DNA of 64,000 bases from Rhynchopus sp. YZ270_cl-10 (Eukaryota > Euglenozoa > Diplonemea > Diplonemida > Diplonemidae), in contig OZ037932.1 of the NCBI GenBank assembly GCA_964035575.1, positions 1 through 64,000 of the forward strand, read 5' to 3'. Within the stretch, counting starts at the first letter, position 1. The number at the start of each line of letters is the position of its first letter. The notes beneath the pieces were generated by a model. The model was not told the DNA's origin and searched no databases. It was given only the letters and a program-made list of their open reading frames with translations. This document shows, piece by piece, positions 29,465-41,232 of the stretch. A program made the position numbers and the translations under genes.

Positions 29465-29923
29465 TTAGACCACAACTTCGCCTGCGAGGGGGACGGTACC
29501 CTTTACTCTTGGTGCCGAGACGGCGACGGAAGCGATGCCTGCATTGGGCGGTGCATACGGGGTGGTGTGTGGTGCGGGTACTTGCCCGGTGTAGTGCTGC
29601 TGGCGTGGCTGGTGCTGGATATACTGCGGCCGCTGCTGGTACTGCCCAGGTGCTGGCACCTGCTCCGGTGCTGGGACAAGGTTCGCCGCGTGCAGTTCGT
29701 TGAGGTCAGGGAGGTATTTGTTCCCGCGCACAAGAATGTTGCTTGGTGCTGTCGGCACGACACCATCACCACCCAGGTCAACGTACACTGCGCCGTCCCG
29801 CTGGCGGCGGCCAATCACCCGCCCGTACCGCCCGTTCAGCGTTGTATCAAACTTTAGGTTCTGCAGCTGGATCATGTCACCCACCGCAAGTTCGCTCACC
29901 GCGAATTTGTCATCTTGTGTCAT
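29465..29923 (-). CDS. Short SH3-like module protein
   Basis: The frame encodes 152 aa from the ATG at 29923. Residues 12-66 (GDMIQLQNL, LNGRYGRVIGRRQ, VYVDLGGDG, PTAPSNI) are the same module as the N-terminus of the 27047 gene, with identical LNG and GRVIG cores. The tail is Gln/Pro-rich and low in complexity. This is probably a tandem duplicate that lost or never had the longer tail. The function is unknown. Confidence 0.75.
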   Translation of the reverse strand: MTQDDKFAVSELAVGDMIQLQNLKFDTTLNGRYGRVIGRRQRDGAVYVDLGGDGVVPTAPSNILVRGNKYLPDLNELHAANLVPAPEQVPAPGQYQQRPQYIQHQPRQQHYTGQVPAPHTTPYAPPNAGIASVAVSAPRVKGTVPLAGEVVV

Positions 29924-30135
29924 TGCAAAGATTCGTGTAGAAATTAAAAAGAGTTTCTGAAGAATAGTTTAGAGGCTAGGAGGGAGAGAGAGAGAGGGGT
30001 GCACAAATAGTGATGTCGGTATGTTCTGTCTGTGTGATCGCTTTTATCGATCAGAGAAATCGACAAAAAAGAGGGGGGAAGGGGGTAAAGGAGGGGTGGG
30101 AAGAACCCTCCTTTGACCAGCATGTGTAGCCCTCC

Positions 30136-31815
30136 TCAGAGAAGCCGTAAAACCTCGCGGAACTCGCTTGAAAACTGCGCCTCCTCTTCCTCTTCCTTCC
30201 TCCTCTCCTTGTACCCCTTCTTGCCTGTGTCATTCTTGTCGCTCTTCATCGTTATGTGCTTCTGACGCACATTTTTCGTGTCGTGGAGGACCCAGTCTTT
30301 GCTGCGTGCCTGTTCAGTTTGTTTCTTCTTTGCGTCGTCCGCCTGTTGTGCGGCATATCGATTTCGTGCGTTGGGTGATAGCTTGTGAGGAAGCGAGGTC
30401 GGCACACCTTCCGGCTCGCATGCGGTGCGCAGGTACTGTCGCAGGAGGTGGCTGTCGGGGGCCTCCTTGCGCAGCAGCAGTGCCATGAGTGCGACGGCAC
30501 GCGCACGGTACGCACCCGCCTCCGCGCACACACCGTTCGCAGCAGCATAGCAGCCCATCATGCTCTCCCACACGACTTCTGCGCCCACATGCCGTACCAG
30601 CGCCTCCTCAAAACAGGCCTCCGCAGCCACCAACACTGACAGCACCGCAGCGTCTGTGGTCTGCTGCTTGATGCGCAACGCAAAGACAAACAGCATGTTA
30701 CCATAGCTGAACTGCGTGCGCTGCTGTGTCGGGATCGTGTCAAAGAGCGCCTCCGCTGCTGCGAAGCTCCCAGCATTGCGGAACACATTCATCAGCGCCT
30801 CTGCGAGAATCGGCACCTTCGGCGTGTGGCTGCACTCATCCGCCTCGTCGTACATCTCCTGTGCAAACTTCAGAAGCTCCTCCACGGTGTCCTCCATCGG
30901 CAGGGGTTGCCCCACAGGCCCAGGGATCGCCTTCATGACACGCTTCAGGACAACACTTCTGTGCGAATTCACAAACACATCCCCCATCTCGCCCCTCAGA
31001 CGGACGACCTCTGCAATCGAAGCGCACACCGAGAACAGATAGAAGTACGTGACGGTGTCGTACGGTGGGATCACGCAGCCCGCGAAGAGAGCATTCACCG
31101 CAGCGATGTTGGCGTCGAGAGGCTCACGGCGTTCGAGAACTGCGTGGAGAAGTGTGTTGTAGACTCTGATGGAGGGCGCTGGGTGCACTTCTGTGCAGCG
31201 TTTGAAGGCACGCAGTGCGGAGGGCACGTCGCGACGCTTTGCATGCGCGTTGATGATGGAGACAAAGACCTGCTCGCTGCAGGGCAACCCACGCGACTGC
31301 ATCTCCGCCAGCTTCGCCTCCGCATCCGCCACCTGCCCCCTCCGTGCAAGCAGCCCCACCATCTCAGTGTACGCACGCTCCCCAAGCTCCAGCCCACCCA
31401 ACCTCTCCAACGCACGCCAATCCTTCATCAGCTTGGACTCACACTGCGGCCCTGTCTCTGAGCGGCGCTCTTCATAGGTCAGCCCTGGGCGCTGTCGGTG
31501 GCGGCGCTGCCACGTAGGCACCTCACGTTCGCTTGCGTGGCGCTCCATGAGAAAGCGCTGTGCCTCACGATCGCTGGACATGCGGAGCTCTATGGGGTGC
31601 ACGTTGCGGATGGCTTGCTTTGCAACGGCGTAGCCATTTGCCTTGACGGAATCAACAGAAGAGGGAGAATAGTTATCACGTGAACTCACATCCTTTATAC
31701 TGTCACGGTGGTGATGTGGGACACTTAATTCGACACCTGCAGGAGAAGAATAAGAAGAAGGATTTGAAGCAACAATGCTAACACCTTTGCGAAGAAATTT
31801 CGGAATGGCCGGCAT
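30136..31815 (-). CDS. Pentatricopeptide-repeat-like protein, probably organellar
   Basis: The frame encodes 559 aa from MPAIPKFLRKGVSIVASNPS (ATG at 31815); further open sequence upstream begins only with TTG. The basic, hydroxylated N-terminus looks like a mitochondrial presequence. From about 147 there are at least three PPR-like helix pairs (AYTEMVGLLARRGQVADAEA, VFVSIINAHAKRRDVPSALR, VYNTLLHAVLERREP), and weaker ones continue to about 450. The C-terminus is highly charged (lysine/glutamate) and may bind RNA. PPR proteins bind organellar RNA in processing or translation; the target here is unknown. It is a single exon and ends FREVLRLL. Confidence 0.8.
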   Translation of the reverse strand: MPAIPKFLRKGVSIVASNPSSYSSPAGVELSVPHHHRDSIKDVSSRDNYSPSSVDSVKANGYAVAKQAIRNVHPIELRMSSDREAQRFLMERHASEREVPTWQRRHRQRPGLTYEERRSETGPQCESKLMKDWRALERLGGLELGERAYTEMVGLLARRGQVADAEAKLAEMQSRGLPCSEQVFVSIINAHAKRRDVPSALRAFKRCTEVHPAPSIRVYNTLLHAVLERREPLDANIAAVNALFAGCVIPPYDTVTYFYLFSVCASIAEVVRLRGEMGDVFVNSHRSVVLKRVMKAIPGPVGQPLPMEDTVEELLKFAQEMYDEADECSHTPKVPILAEALMNVFRNAGSFAAAEALFDTIPTQQRTQFSYGNMLFVFALRIKQQTTDAAVLSVLVAAEACFEEALVRHVGAEVVWESMMGCYAAANGVCAEAGAYRARAVALMALLLRKEAPDSHLLRQYLRTACEPEGVPTSLPHKLSPNARNRYAAQQADDAKKKQTEQARSKDWVLHDTKNVRQKHITMKSDKNDTGKKGYKERRKEEEEEAQFSSEFREVLRLL

Positions 31816-32499
31816 AAGAGAGAGATAAGAAGGGACAGTCAAAAGCCTCGAACGGTCTTTTCTTTACTCCCCAAAGAAAGGCTTCTCGGTTGGCGATGTT
31901 TGGCTGCTTTTTTAACAAAAAAAGTCAGAGAATGTGTATTTTTTGGAGAAGGGGAGGAGGGAGTGTATCGCACCGTCCTCCCCAAAAAGGAGGCAAACTA
32001 ACGTCCCATCTACAACAAACAAAAATGGATCCTGTTGTGGGAGTGAGGAGAGGATGAGGGGGTGCAGGGAAGGGTGGAGGTGTAGGCTAGCCCAGATGTA
32101 TAAAAAAAAATTAAACGGTTATAGACAACAAAAGGTGTTGACAGGTTTCAATGGGAGTTGCTATTTTTGACAGGGAAGGGGGGCGAGTAAAAAAATTCCT
32201 CCATTAGTATAGCAGGGACGTCCCGCAACTACTATCTTCCCCCCCCAGACAGGTAGGCTAGCCCAGATGTAAAAGGAAAGTTCAAAAGGGGGAGGCTTTT
32301 GCTTTTTTTTGTACTTTTTAAAAAGAATACTCTTATATGTTGCGGGGGGGGTGGGGTGGGAAAAAGGCGTGGGGGAAAAAAAGCTTTCTGGCTTTATTTT
32401 CGCGACCGCGCCGTGCAAAAAAAACTACTTCCCCCTTCATCGCAACTCCTATGAAATCCCTTTACCCCCTCCTCTAACCCCCTTAAGAAAAAACTGTTA
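31816..32499. other. Gene-free spacer
   Basis: The words GCTAGCCCAGATGTA and AAAAGG-type context are repeated near 32086 and 32257. Otherwise no feature is seen up to the composite element at 32500. Confidence 0.5.
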
Positions 32500-33689
32500 G
32501 GGTAGCACAATTAAAAACCTTGTTTAGTGTCCCACCGCTCCCCAAAAATCTGTTCGCACGCACGCAAAAAAAAAATAACTAGTCAAAAAAAAATAATTTT
32601 TCCCTCACCTATTTTGCCCTCTTTTCAGGCTATTTCCTAACTCTGGGGCGTTTTGTTGCATTTCTGAGCCAATCCCGGCTTGTGGTGGGGTGAATACGGA
32701 AAAATGGACAAAATTTTAGTGACTTAAATTTTCGCAAAATATGAACCCATACTCGTAAACAAGGGTCATTTTCAGGAAAATTCGGAAAATTCCGACATTT
32801 GGAAGCAATTTTTTCCCCTGAAAAAACAGTGGGTTTTCAGCCCGAAAACATACCGCGATTGGGATTTCCGGAATCCGTCCGCACTGTGGTGGGGTCACTT
32901 TGCCGAAATGGCCAAATTCTTGGTTTTGGTCAAAATCCATGTAGGGTAAAGAGGGCCAAGGTAAATCCCACAACCAGATTTTCTCTCCCTGATCCTGACG
33001 TCTTGAAACATGAAAATGCGCGAAAACACCGGCATTTGCATTTTCGGAATCCGTCCGTTCTGTGGTGGGGTCAATTTGACGAAATGGACAAGTTCTTGGT
33101 TTTGGTCAAAACCCGTCAGTGCAAGGTAAAGGGGGCAAGTGTTTGCCTGTAGAAACTGGTAGGGAACAGGCAGCGCCGCAGGCGCACGGTACCCAACTTT
33201 TTTTATTCTTGTACCTTTTCCCCACTTTCTTTTGATTGCACGAGCCGATTGCTCTCCACGGTGGGGTCACATGTGTGTCCAAAAACACTCTAAGGTACTA
33301 TTATTCTGAAATATGAGATTCAATGGTTTCTTAAAGAAATCTTCATAACGTGAGATCTCTGAAAATCCTCGAAAACGAACCCCGCCGGAGGCGGATTTTT
33401 TTTTATACACGTGTGCGCAAAAATGCTTATTTCTTGCTTATTTCGCACATTTGGGAGCACGGGACCCCAACATTTTTTTTTCTGGTCACTTTTTCCCAGA
33501 CAGAAGTGCCTACCTACCTTCCCCCTTAGGGCCCTCCGAGACTTCGTCCGTCCTGACTTCAACCTACCAACCATAAAAATTATTTTTTTTGTAGTTTGGT
33601 GTTACCGAAAGGGCCCATATTGACAGGTCCTTGACAGGTCCTTGACATGTCCCCGACAGTGGGGGGTGTCATTTTATAATTTGCTTTAT

Positions 33690-34557
33690 TGGTGTGGCTA
33701 AATCCAGTACAAAAACAGCACAAAACAACTACAAAAGAAGTACAAAAATTACACTTTATTTTTGGGGTGTTTTTTGCGAAAAATTATTTCCCTGTATAAA
33801 CTTTTTGGGGGGTCGGAGTCGGGGGGTCGGGGGGAAATTTTTCTTTTTTGGCCCCCAAAAAATTGGGGGAAAATTTTTTTTTCTCGATTCTCGGGAGTCC
33901 GTGCGTGCTGTGATGGGGTCACTTTGCGCTGAGAAATGAGTATTTTTGACCTAAAATGCATGTGTCAGTTTTTACAGGGCATTTTCAGGTTTAGTGTAAA
34001 ATATGGTCAGCACTTGACCACTGAGGGTAAAGTGCAAAGTAAACGTGGGGGCAGTTTGCATAGCTGCGAACTTTGCTGCATGTTGTGACCCCACCATTTT
34101 ACGGACGGAGCTCGTAGAACCCAATGAGGAGTGAGAAAGAAGAAGGAAGCATGCAGCATGGCCAACGAAAAAAGTAGCGTACCGTGCGCCTGCGGCGCAA
34201 GATTGCAACCCACCCTTTCCCATGACATAGTTCAGCAGCACAAATGTGCAAATATAAGCGCAATTTTTTGAAATGTTGCGCACCGTGGCTTCGCCAGAAA
34301 CTTTCGTTCTAGCAAAATACGTAGGTAAAATTTAACGGAACTGACGATAATTACCAACGACAGTGCAATTTATGTCGACATTTTTCAGAAATGTTGCGTA
34401 CCGTGGCTTCGCCAGGAACTTTTGAGGCCATGACTTGGGGCGATTGGGAAAGTACGAATTGGTACCAAAAATAAAAAAAACCCCTTTTTTAGGGTATACA
34501 AAAAAAGTACAAAAGAAGTACAAAAATTACACTTTATTTTTGGAGTTAGCCACACCA
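33690..34557. mobile_element. 868-bp TIR element, copy 1, 5-bp duplication TTTAT
   Basis: The left terminus TGGTGTGGCTAA and right terminus TTAGCCACACCA are inverted. The target duplication TTTAT is at 33685-33689 and 34558-34562. Direct subterminal copies of AAGAAGTACAAAAATTACAC lie at both ends. The interior includes two copies of TTGCGTACCGTGGCTTCGCC and one GCGCCTGCGGCGC palindrome. It is almost identical to 43747-44611. It has no coding capacity, and the superfamily is unassigned. Confidence 0.92.
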
Positions 34558-34582
34558 TTTATAGTGGGGTTTTTTTTTGCCC

Positions 34583-34715
34583 CCATAGTACCATAGTACC
34601 ATAGTACCATAGTACCATAGTACCATAGTACCATAGTACCATAGTACCATAGTACCATAGTACCATAGTACCATAGTACCATAGTACCATAGTACCATAG
34701 TACCATAGTACCATA
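34583..34715. repeat. 8-bp microsatellite CCATAGTA, about 16 copies
   Basis: This is a perfect tandem array directly beside the right end of the 868-bp element, within the composite element. It is open in several frames only because of its period. Confidence 0.95.
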
Positions 34716-35025
34716 AGATCGTTGTGCATGAAGTGTGGGACACAAAAAATACCCAGCCGTCCCTGTATCAGTTGAGGAAGGGTTTGGGAGGAATGGTCGA
34801 GGCCATCATAAGCCTACGTGGGGGCGGTACGTGGCCAATAGCTCACCTGTCACATCAGCAGCGATGCGACGTACGATTCTGTAACGAAGGAACACTTTGA
34901 TTGAGTGGTGACGCTGGCCAGCAACAGGCGGGCGCAGGACAGGATCCGAGCGTTCTGCCTACAGGACAAGGAGCTGCGCGAGGGGTTCGACACAGCGCCA
35001 ACGTAGGGCGTTGACCTCTTCCTTC

Positions 35026-35326
35026 GTACACAGTACACAGTACACAGTACACAGTACACAGTACACAGTACACAGTACACAGTACACAGTACACAGTACA
35101 CAGTACACAGTACACAGTACACAGTACACAGTACACAGTACACAGTACACAGTACACAGTACACAGTACACAGTACACAGTACACAGTACACAGTACACA
35201 GTACACAGTACACAGTACACAGTACACAGTACACAGTACACAGTACACAGTACACAGTACACAGTACACAGTACACAGTACACAGTACACAGTACACAGT
35301 ACACAGTACACAGTACACAGTACACA
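35026..35326. repeat. 7-bp microsatellite GTACACA, about 43 copies
   Basis: This is a perfect array. A second burst of about four units of the same 7-mer occurs at 35517-35545. The two bursts bracket a block (35386-35510) that is duplicated from 33170-33290. Confidence 0.95.
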
Positions 35327-35747
35327 CCGGCAAACATGGTCAAAATCAGGTGGAATATACATAAGTACATCATGGGGGGGTAGGGAACAGGTAGCGCCGC
35401 AGGCGCACGGTACCCAACTTTTTTCTTTTTTATTTTCCCTTTTCTCTGCTTTCTTTTGATTGCGCGAGCCGATTGCTCTCCACGGTGGGGTCACATGTGT
35501 GTCCAAAACTATCTGAAGTACACAGTACACAGTACACAGTACAGTACTGTGGGGAAAAAATCCACTGTATACCAAATTATAAAATGACACACCCCCCCTA
35601 TTTTGACAGGTCCTTGACAGGTCCTTGACATGTCCTTGACAGGTGTACGGTAACACCATAGTTGTGTCCCAATTATTTTTTTTTTTTGGATTTCCAAAAA
35701 TCTGTTCGCGCGCAGGACACTAAACAATGTTTTTAATTGTGCTACCC

Positions 35748-36991
35748 TTATTCAAAATGGTTTGTTTTTTTTTTTTTTTTGGAACCCAAAAAAAAACCTC
35801 GTCTTGTGGGTGGACAGCCGAGTAATACGAGGTGTAGGTTACAATGCAAACAAAGTTGTTTTGAGCACAAACACCCTTCAACTGACTATGATAATGCCAG
35901 CCCCGGATGAAAGAAAGCACACAAACAAAAATGACTGGGAGGCTGCTCAAGCAATAGAAGAAGAAGTACATTCATATACTTACTATTTATAACACAAACA
36001 GTAAGCACTAAAGAAGAAGAAAAAAAGACTGTTCCCGCAAAACCCACCCCCGCCCCCATAGCCCCCAACCCTTTTAGTCAGTAAGTTTTTTGTTTTGTTA
36101 TTTCCATTGTTTTCATTGTTTTCAAAAAGCTGCTGTAGTTGGGCAGCATTTTTTTTTAATTATTTCGTGTATGTGTGTGTTGTTAGTCTCGCGAGAGAGA
36201 TTGGAAAGCATAGCCTGTGGGGGAAAATTGAATAAGAAACTCGCGAGAACGGGGAAGCAACTATAACAACACTGACGCCTCCTTCTACTCTGCCTCTAGC
36301 TGTGTGGGTTATGCTGTTTAGATTTGGACAAAAAAAAAACAGCATTTGCTAAACGCATTACACCCATATCCCCTGCTCTCTATTCGCTGTTTATTAGTCG
36401 TTTGCGGTGACAAAAAAATGTTGAACAATTTCGCAATATCGTCGCTTTCCCCAAAGCCCCATTAAGGATGTTTTCGCAAATTAAAAAGTTGTTTTACATT
36501 TTGTTTTTGTTTATATTTTCTTTTGTTTGTTTTTTTTTGAATGAGAAAGCACCGCCGCCTACGCCTTGTACTATCTCAGCAGGACGTAATGGTACACTGT
36601 CAGAACTTTATGAAGTACTCGTATTCTCTTCTGTTCTTGATTTTCTCGACTGCGCACAACTCCATCTTTCTGGATGAAGTAGGACTGTAGACAGAAGGGA
36701 CCCTAGTCACGAAAGGAGGAACAGAGGAGACATACGCAGAGGTATTCTGCGACTGTTGATTTCGTTTTTTTGTGTTTTGTTTTTGTTTGTGGAAACTACT
36801 GAACTGTCATTGTTGATTTGCAATGCCCTCACGCTCAGTCGCTTAACTCGACGACGTGCAGAGGAGACTTGGGCCCATCACATGCTTCCCCACCCCCGCG
36901 TTCTTTTGAAACCCCCCATCCCCGAATTCACATTAAACCCGTGTTAAGACCCTTATTCGTTAGTAAACCCCATCCCTGACCACAGCGTTCT
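35748..36991. other. Gene-free spacer with a family 2 copy
   Basis: Family 2 copy 3 lies at 35874-35920 (CTGACTATGATAATGCCAGC, then CCCGGATGAAAG). The remainder is AT-rich, and no gene is supported up to the LRR gene's last exon. Confidence 0.5.
35874..35920. repeat. Dispersed repeat family 2, copy 3
   Basis: A shortened copy retaining CTGACTATGATAATGCCAGC and GGATGAAAG. Confidence 0.55.
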
Positions 36992-38256
36992 TCACCGCTG
37001 TTGCTTCATCCATAAACGGACCTGTAGAGAAAGAGAGAAAAGTTTGCAGAAAAAGGTTCACTCAGTCAAGCACATACCTTCTGGTTTATGTAGCCGCGCG
37101 GGTCGATGTGTGCGAGGACACACTCCCACAGCTCTTCATCGATGGGGATGCCGAGGTTCTTCCAGACGAACCATAGGCGGTTCATCTTCCGCCTGAAGAG
37201 ACGTGGCCAGCGCATGTGTGCGGCACGTGTGTACAGCCCAATGCGGGCAAGCTCTTTGTTCACTTTGCACTGCTCCATCAAAGTGAATCCCTCCCACGTG
37301 TCCAGCGGCCGCCGCACATCGATGTTTTCGAGCTTGACCGTTACAAGACTGCGGTTGTACGACATCACCTCAGCCATGATCTCAAGCCCTTCGTAGCCTA
37401 TGCGGTTGTTGCTCAGGTTCAGCACCTTGACACTGCGCTGTGAAGCGAGGGCACGCGCGAGGGGGAGCAACGCGTTTTCGTTGAGGCCGTTGCTTTCGAG
37501 ACTAAGGTGGTCGAGAGAGCAGTGGCACAGCCCACGGGCAAGAAGCTCTGCACAGTCCTCCACGAGATGGTGCAGGACGTTATTTATGAAAAGACTGCGC
37601 AGGCGTGGTGACACTGAGATGAGGTGGCAGACGTGCTGCACACCGGCGAGGGAGAACTGCTCAGTCGTTGCCCGCGACGCTTCTGCAGACGTCACCACAA
37701 GACCGAACGCTGTGATGGTCGGGTTTTGACACACTGCAGCACTCACTGCTGCAACGGTTTCATCGCACACCAGATCGACAATCACAACTTCACAGAGGTT
37801 GCGGGTACGGAACAGCAACGGTGTGGCAAGCCTGATGATCATCTCCTGCGTCCACCCTGCCGCTTCGCTCAACACAAGAAAGTCTGTTTCGTCTCCCGCA
37901 AGCCGTGCCAGGTTCTCCGCCACCTCGCCCCCCGCCGGCGGGAGTGCACTCTGCTGCTGCGCCGCCATCATGCGTGCCGCCATTTGACGGTCTATCTCGA
38001 GCTCCTCCTCCCCAGGGCCCTCCTCGTCCTCCTCTTCTTCCTCTTCTTCACCTCGGATGGGGTTGCTGTGCGTTATGGTCGACTCTTGTGTGTTGTGAAA
38101 CATCACCTCAGGTGCCGTCGATGGACACGACGACGGCGGGGCGTGGTCGAGAGAGTGGTGCAGGGGTGCCTCTGTCGGCGGCGACCCTTGTGAGAACCCT
38201 GGTGGCGAAGGCGGCAGCTCACAGTGCGGACCTTCGCTCTCAGCCTCCTGCTGCAT
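36992..38256 (-). CDS. Leucine-rich repeat protein, two exons
   Basis: Exon 1 (37078-38256, 393 codons) begins MQQEAESEGPHCELPPSPPG, which is proline-rich, followed by a glutamate run at about 69-90. From about 150 to 312 it has ribonuclease-inhibitor-type LRRs: LRSLFINNVL, LDHLSLESNGLNENALLPLA, VKVLNLSNNRIGYEGLEIMA and LVTVKLENIDV. A basic region RWPRLFRRKMNRLWF follows. The exon stops at AAG|GTATGT. The best acceptor is CTCTACAG at 37022, giving a short exon 2 (36992-37021) that encodes VRLWMKQQR. Reading that exon in a different phase gives PFMDEATAVKNAVVRDGVY, so the exact 3' end is uncertain. Without splicing the ORF reads through only three more codons. The role is unknown; LRRs bind proteins. 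Confidence 0.72.
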
Positions 38257-38287
38257 TGCAGGAGGGGGGCGGGAACGGCAAGAAAAG

Positions 38288-38316
38288 GGTGGTGGTGGTG
38301 GTGGTGGTGGTGGGTG
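38288..38316. repeat. GGT trinucleotide repeat upstream of the LRR gene
   Basis: About nine GGT units lie 32-60 nt upstream of the ATG. They read ACC on the sense strand and could be part of the 5' UTR or a splice pyrimidine tract. Confidence 0.8.
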
Positions 38317-38986
38317 TTATTCAGAGACCCGTTAGGTTCCCCCCATCCTGGGTTTTGAAGTAGGGGAGAGGTAAGAGGAGGAAACCCCCAGGAATTAATT
38401 CAAACGTTCAGTTCCAAAGGAATTGATTCGAATTTGAAGGAATTTAGAGGGTGAAAGGAAAAAAGAAGAGAGGGGTTTTCTTTTGGTATTCAGATGCTGG
38501 GGAAGGGGAGGTGGTGGAAAGAGATCGGAAAAAAAAAATATGACTGGGCCTTAGGCGGGCGTATTATTTTGTTTTTTCTTCTCACAATAAAAAAGGAAAC
38601 CAGGACAAAGAAAGGAAAGAGAACGTGAAGTGGTTCGGTGATGTCGGGGGGGCAATGTTTGCTAGGCGGGGTCATGAGGGGGGAAAGAACAGCGCAGAAA
38701 AGCCATGCACTTTTTTTTTTTGTAGGAATGGTGCAAGGTCAGCTGTCACAAAGACGTTCAGACAGCCCCATTGGAACCAAGAGGGCTTAGATAGAAATGC
38801 ACTTCAAAGAAGGCAAAAGTCGATAAACAAAACAAACATTGTTACAACCACAAAAAAAAAAATTTGAAACATTAAAAGCAGACGTTTGTTGACGAAAACA
38901 ATGAGGTAATGACAACACGCCTCTCAGGAACGCTCCAGCCTACCTGCTGGCTTCCAGTTTTAAAAAAAAAGCAAAAGGAGAAAAGA

Positions 38987-39018
38987 GTGCAAACGCCCCC
39001 TCTCTGGGGCGCCGGCAC
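38987..39018. repeat. Family C two-helix hairpin
   Basis: GTGC-aaa-CGCCCC-ctctct-GGGGCG-ccg-GCAC has a perfect outer and a perfect inner stem. The inner stem differs wholly in sequence from the family C copies at 46077 and 61966, while the outer GTGC/GCAC is the same. Confidence 0.75.
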
Positions 39019-39391
39019 AAAAGAAAAACTACGTGAATGCACCAAAACAAGGCAGACCACATAACCATTTCAAGGGGAAAACAAGATACCCCACTAAGCG
39101 GCTGTTTGATGCAATCGAGGGATCGTTTTGGTTTGGGGAGAAAAACTGCCCCCCAAACACTGACAAAAAAGACACACCCGACCGTCAAAAAAAACCCTGA
39201 TTACGACGACAACTCGAGGGGCCTGTTGCATGGCCCAGATGAGCCACAGACGCCTCTGTGCGTAATATGGGTGGAGGTAAAGTGCGTGGATGATCTTGGA
39301 GAAAGCCTTTGTTCGTTGTACACGAACGCGACACCCCAGAATGGAAAGAAGTGGGAAAAAAAATAATAATAAAGCGTCAAAAGACGTACTT

Positions 39392-39411
39392 CTGATGTAC
39401 GCGCACATCAG
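39392..39411. repeat. Perfect short hairpin
   Basis: CTGATGT-acgcgc-ACATCAG. The GATGT..ACATC theme fits family J. Confidence 0.65.
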
Positions 39412-41232
39412 AACAGGAGAGAGAGAGAGAGAGAGAGGAGAGAATCATTTGCTGTTAGGCGTTACAAAAAAAAAACACTCTGTGAAATGTTCTGAAAGGT
39501 TCGTGTGTAACTCTAGGCTTTTTTTTTGCCTGACACAACACGGCGCTGCAGTGTTCACATACATGTTGAGGAATAACAAGGTCCCCAATAAAAAAAACTC
39601 GTGAATCGATAAAACGAAAAAAGGTGGAGTTTGAAATGAGTTTTTTTCAGGCCTCACTGGCACGAAATATAAAAAAAAACAGATCTTTAGGGAAAGACGA
39701 AGTCGAAGGTGAAAACACCAAACTGCGGAAACGAACAGCACACATCGTAAAATCTAAATTTAAAAAAAATGGGAGCTGGAAAGTGCACACGCCTCTAGAC
39801 GCAACACTGGACAACACTGCAAAAATCAGTACAGAAAACAGTTACCCAAAATGCAAACCTTTGTCTACTTGGGTAAGTGTCTCATCTCTACCTTTTCACA
39901 GTACTAAACACCCAAATGGATAACAGCACACACAAACCCATTTAGAGTCATTAGACGATGTTATTTTTACTTTCTGTTCGTTATTTTCCTTCTTGCAGAG
40001 TGTGCTTTGTTTTGTATGTTGTAGGATCGGTAAAGAGAAACTGTCGGGAAAGAAGAGTTAGTACATTTGTACAATCCGTTTTTTTGTAGATGAAGCAACG
40101 AGCTGCCATGCATGACAGGTCTTCGCTTTTTTATTAGTTGTTTTGTTCCGGCTTTAAACCGCGCTCCTAGAAAGCAACTAGCTTCCCTTCCCTGAAGGAA
40201 GGTACTTTTGTAAGGTGTTTCTTAGTGAACGGGCTTAGCACAGTTTTTTAATTGATGATGATAAAAACGTTGGGGATTCGCACAAAAAAAAGGGGGGAAA
40301 TAAAAAAAATGTAAAAATGGGAAGAATGGGGGGGGTGCTAAAACGCACTTTGCATCCAGGGGGGCAGAATCCCATGGGTTGTTTTGCCGTTGATTTTAGA
40401 TTGGTTAACATAGAAGGAAAGAGCTTAGCTACAAACACAAAAGCACAACCCATTGTTTAGTAGGGGATTTTTTTAGCTTTTGGTAACAGACGGCTTCTTC
40501 TCTTTGAAAACTCGGGAAAACCGTTTCCTCGTACAGATAAAAAGAACCAACACGATGACGAGAGGATCTCTCGTCAAGGTAGTCTCATTTATTGCTTTTT
40601 TAGGCAGAAATGCACTTCGTCAGAGTCACTACTTTTTGGTGCAGTGACCCCCTTCTTCGCTGCAACATTTTTATCTTTTTTCGTATTTCTTTCAAACATT
40701 AAAAAGATGGGAATAGTATTTTGATACACAACACACACACCGTGCATCTCTGTTGAGAGGAAGTAACAACTGTTCCCCCTAACTTCTTCCTATGTCACAT
40801 TTAACCCTGAACCCCAGAAAACCGCAAATTACACTTTGTGTGAGATTTCAGCAGTAGTAAGGGTAGGGGGGGTGTGGGGAGGGAAGAAAAAGGGGTGGGG
40901 AAGGGATGTGGATCATTGCAAGGAGCTGCCATATTGCGTAAAGGAAGCTGGTCACCTGACTTTTGATCTGAGTTTTTGGCAAACCCCGTTGGTGTTCTAC
41001 GTCGTTTGCCTTGTTTTGGCGGAAGTTGATAACCGTGCCAAAAGGTGGATATGTACTGCGGGAAATCGATTAAAGAGAACCCGAAAGTAAACCCTGAACG
41101 TTGCACTCCACAATGCCCTGACCTTGGTTTTATCCACACAAAAGGGGGAATCATTCAATGAGAAAATAAAAGGGCGCTAAAACTCAATGCCAATAGCCAA
41201 GGTTTAAAAAACAATTCAAAAATTTTGACAAA

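Larger units (their letters stand above)
32500..35747. mobile_element. PIF/Harbinger-like composite element, 3248 bp
   Basis: The inverted ends match over about 33 bp, starting GGGTAGCACAATTAAAAAC and continuing TTGTTTAGTGTCC. TTA trinucleotides flank both sides (32497-32499 and 35748-35750), as in PIF/Harbinger insertions. No transposase survives. Inside are internal inverted arms (33599-33680 and 35565-35665, GGTGTTACCG termini), two related blocks at 33170-33290 and 35386-35510, the 868-bp element at 33690, and two microsatellites. It appears to be a platform for repeated insertion. Confidence 0.75.
38317..41232. other. Gene desert, left part
   Basis: No ORF with plausible composition or family similarity is seen. 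It contains hairpins at 38987-39018 and 39392-39411, a GA repeat at about 39417-39440 and many homopolymer runs. Confidence 0.5.

Noticed and set aside
35026-35326. CRISPR array
   Set aside because: Units are contiguous without spacers, and the genome is eukaryotic.
34850-35659. Cys/Tyr repeat ORFs around the GTACACA array
   Set aside because: Microsatellite translation only.
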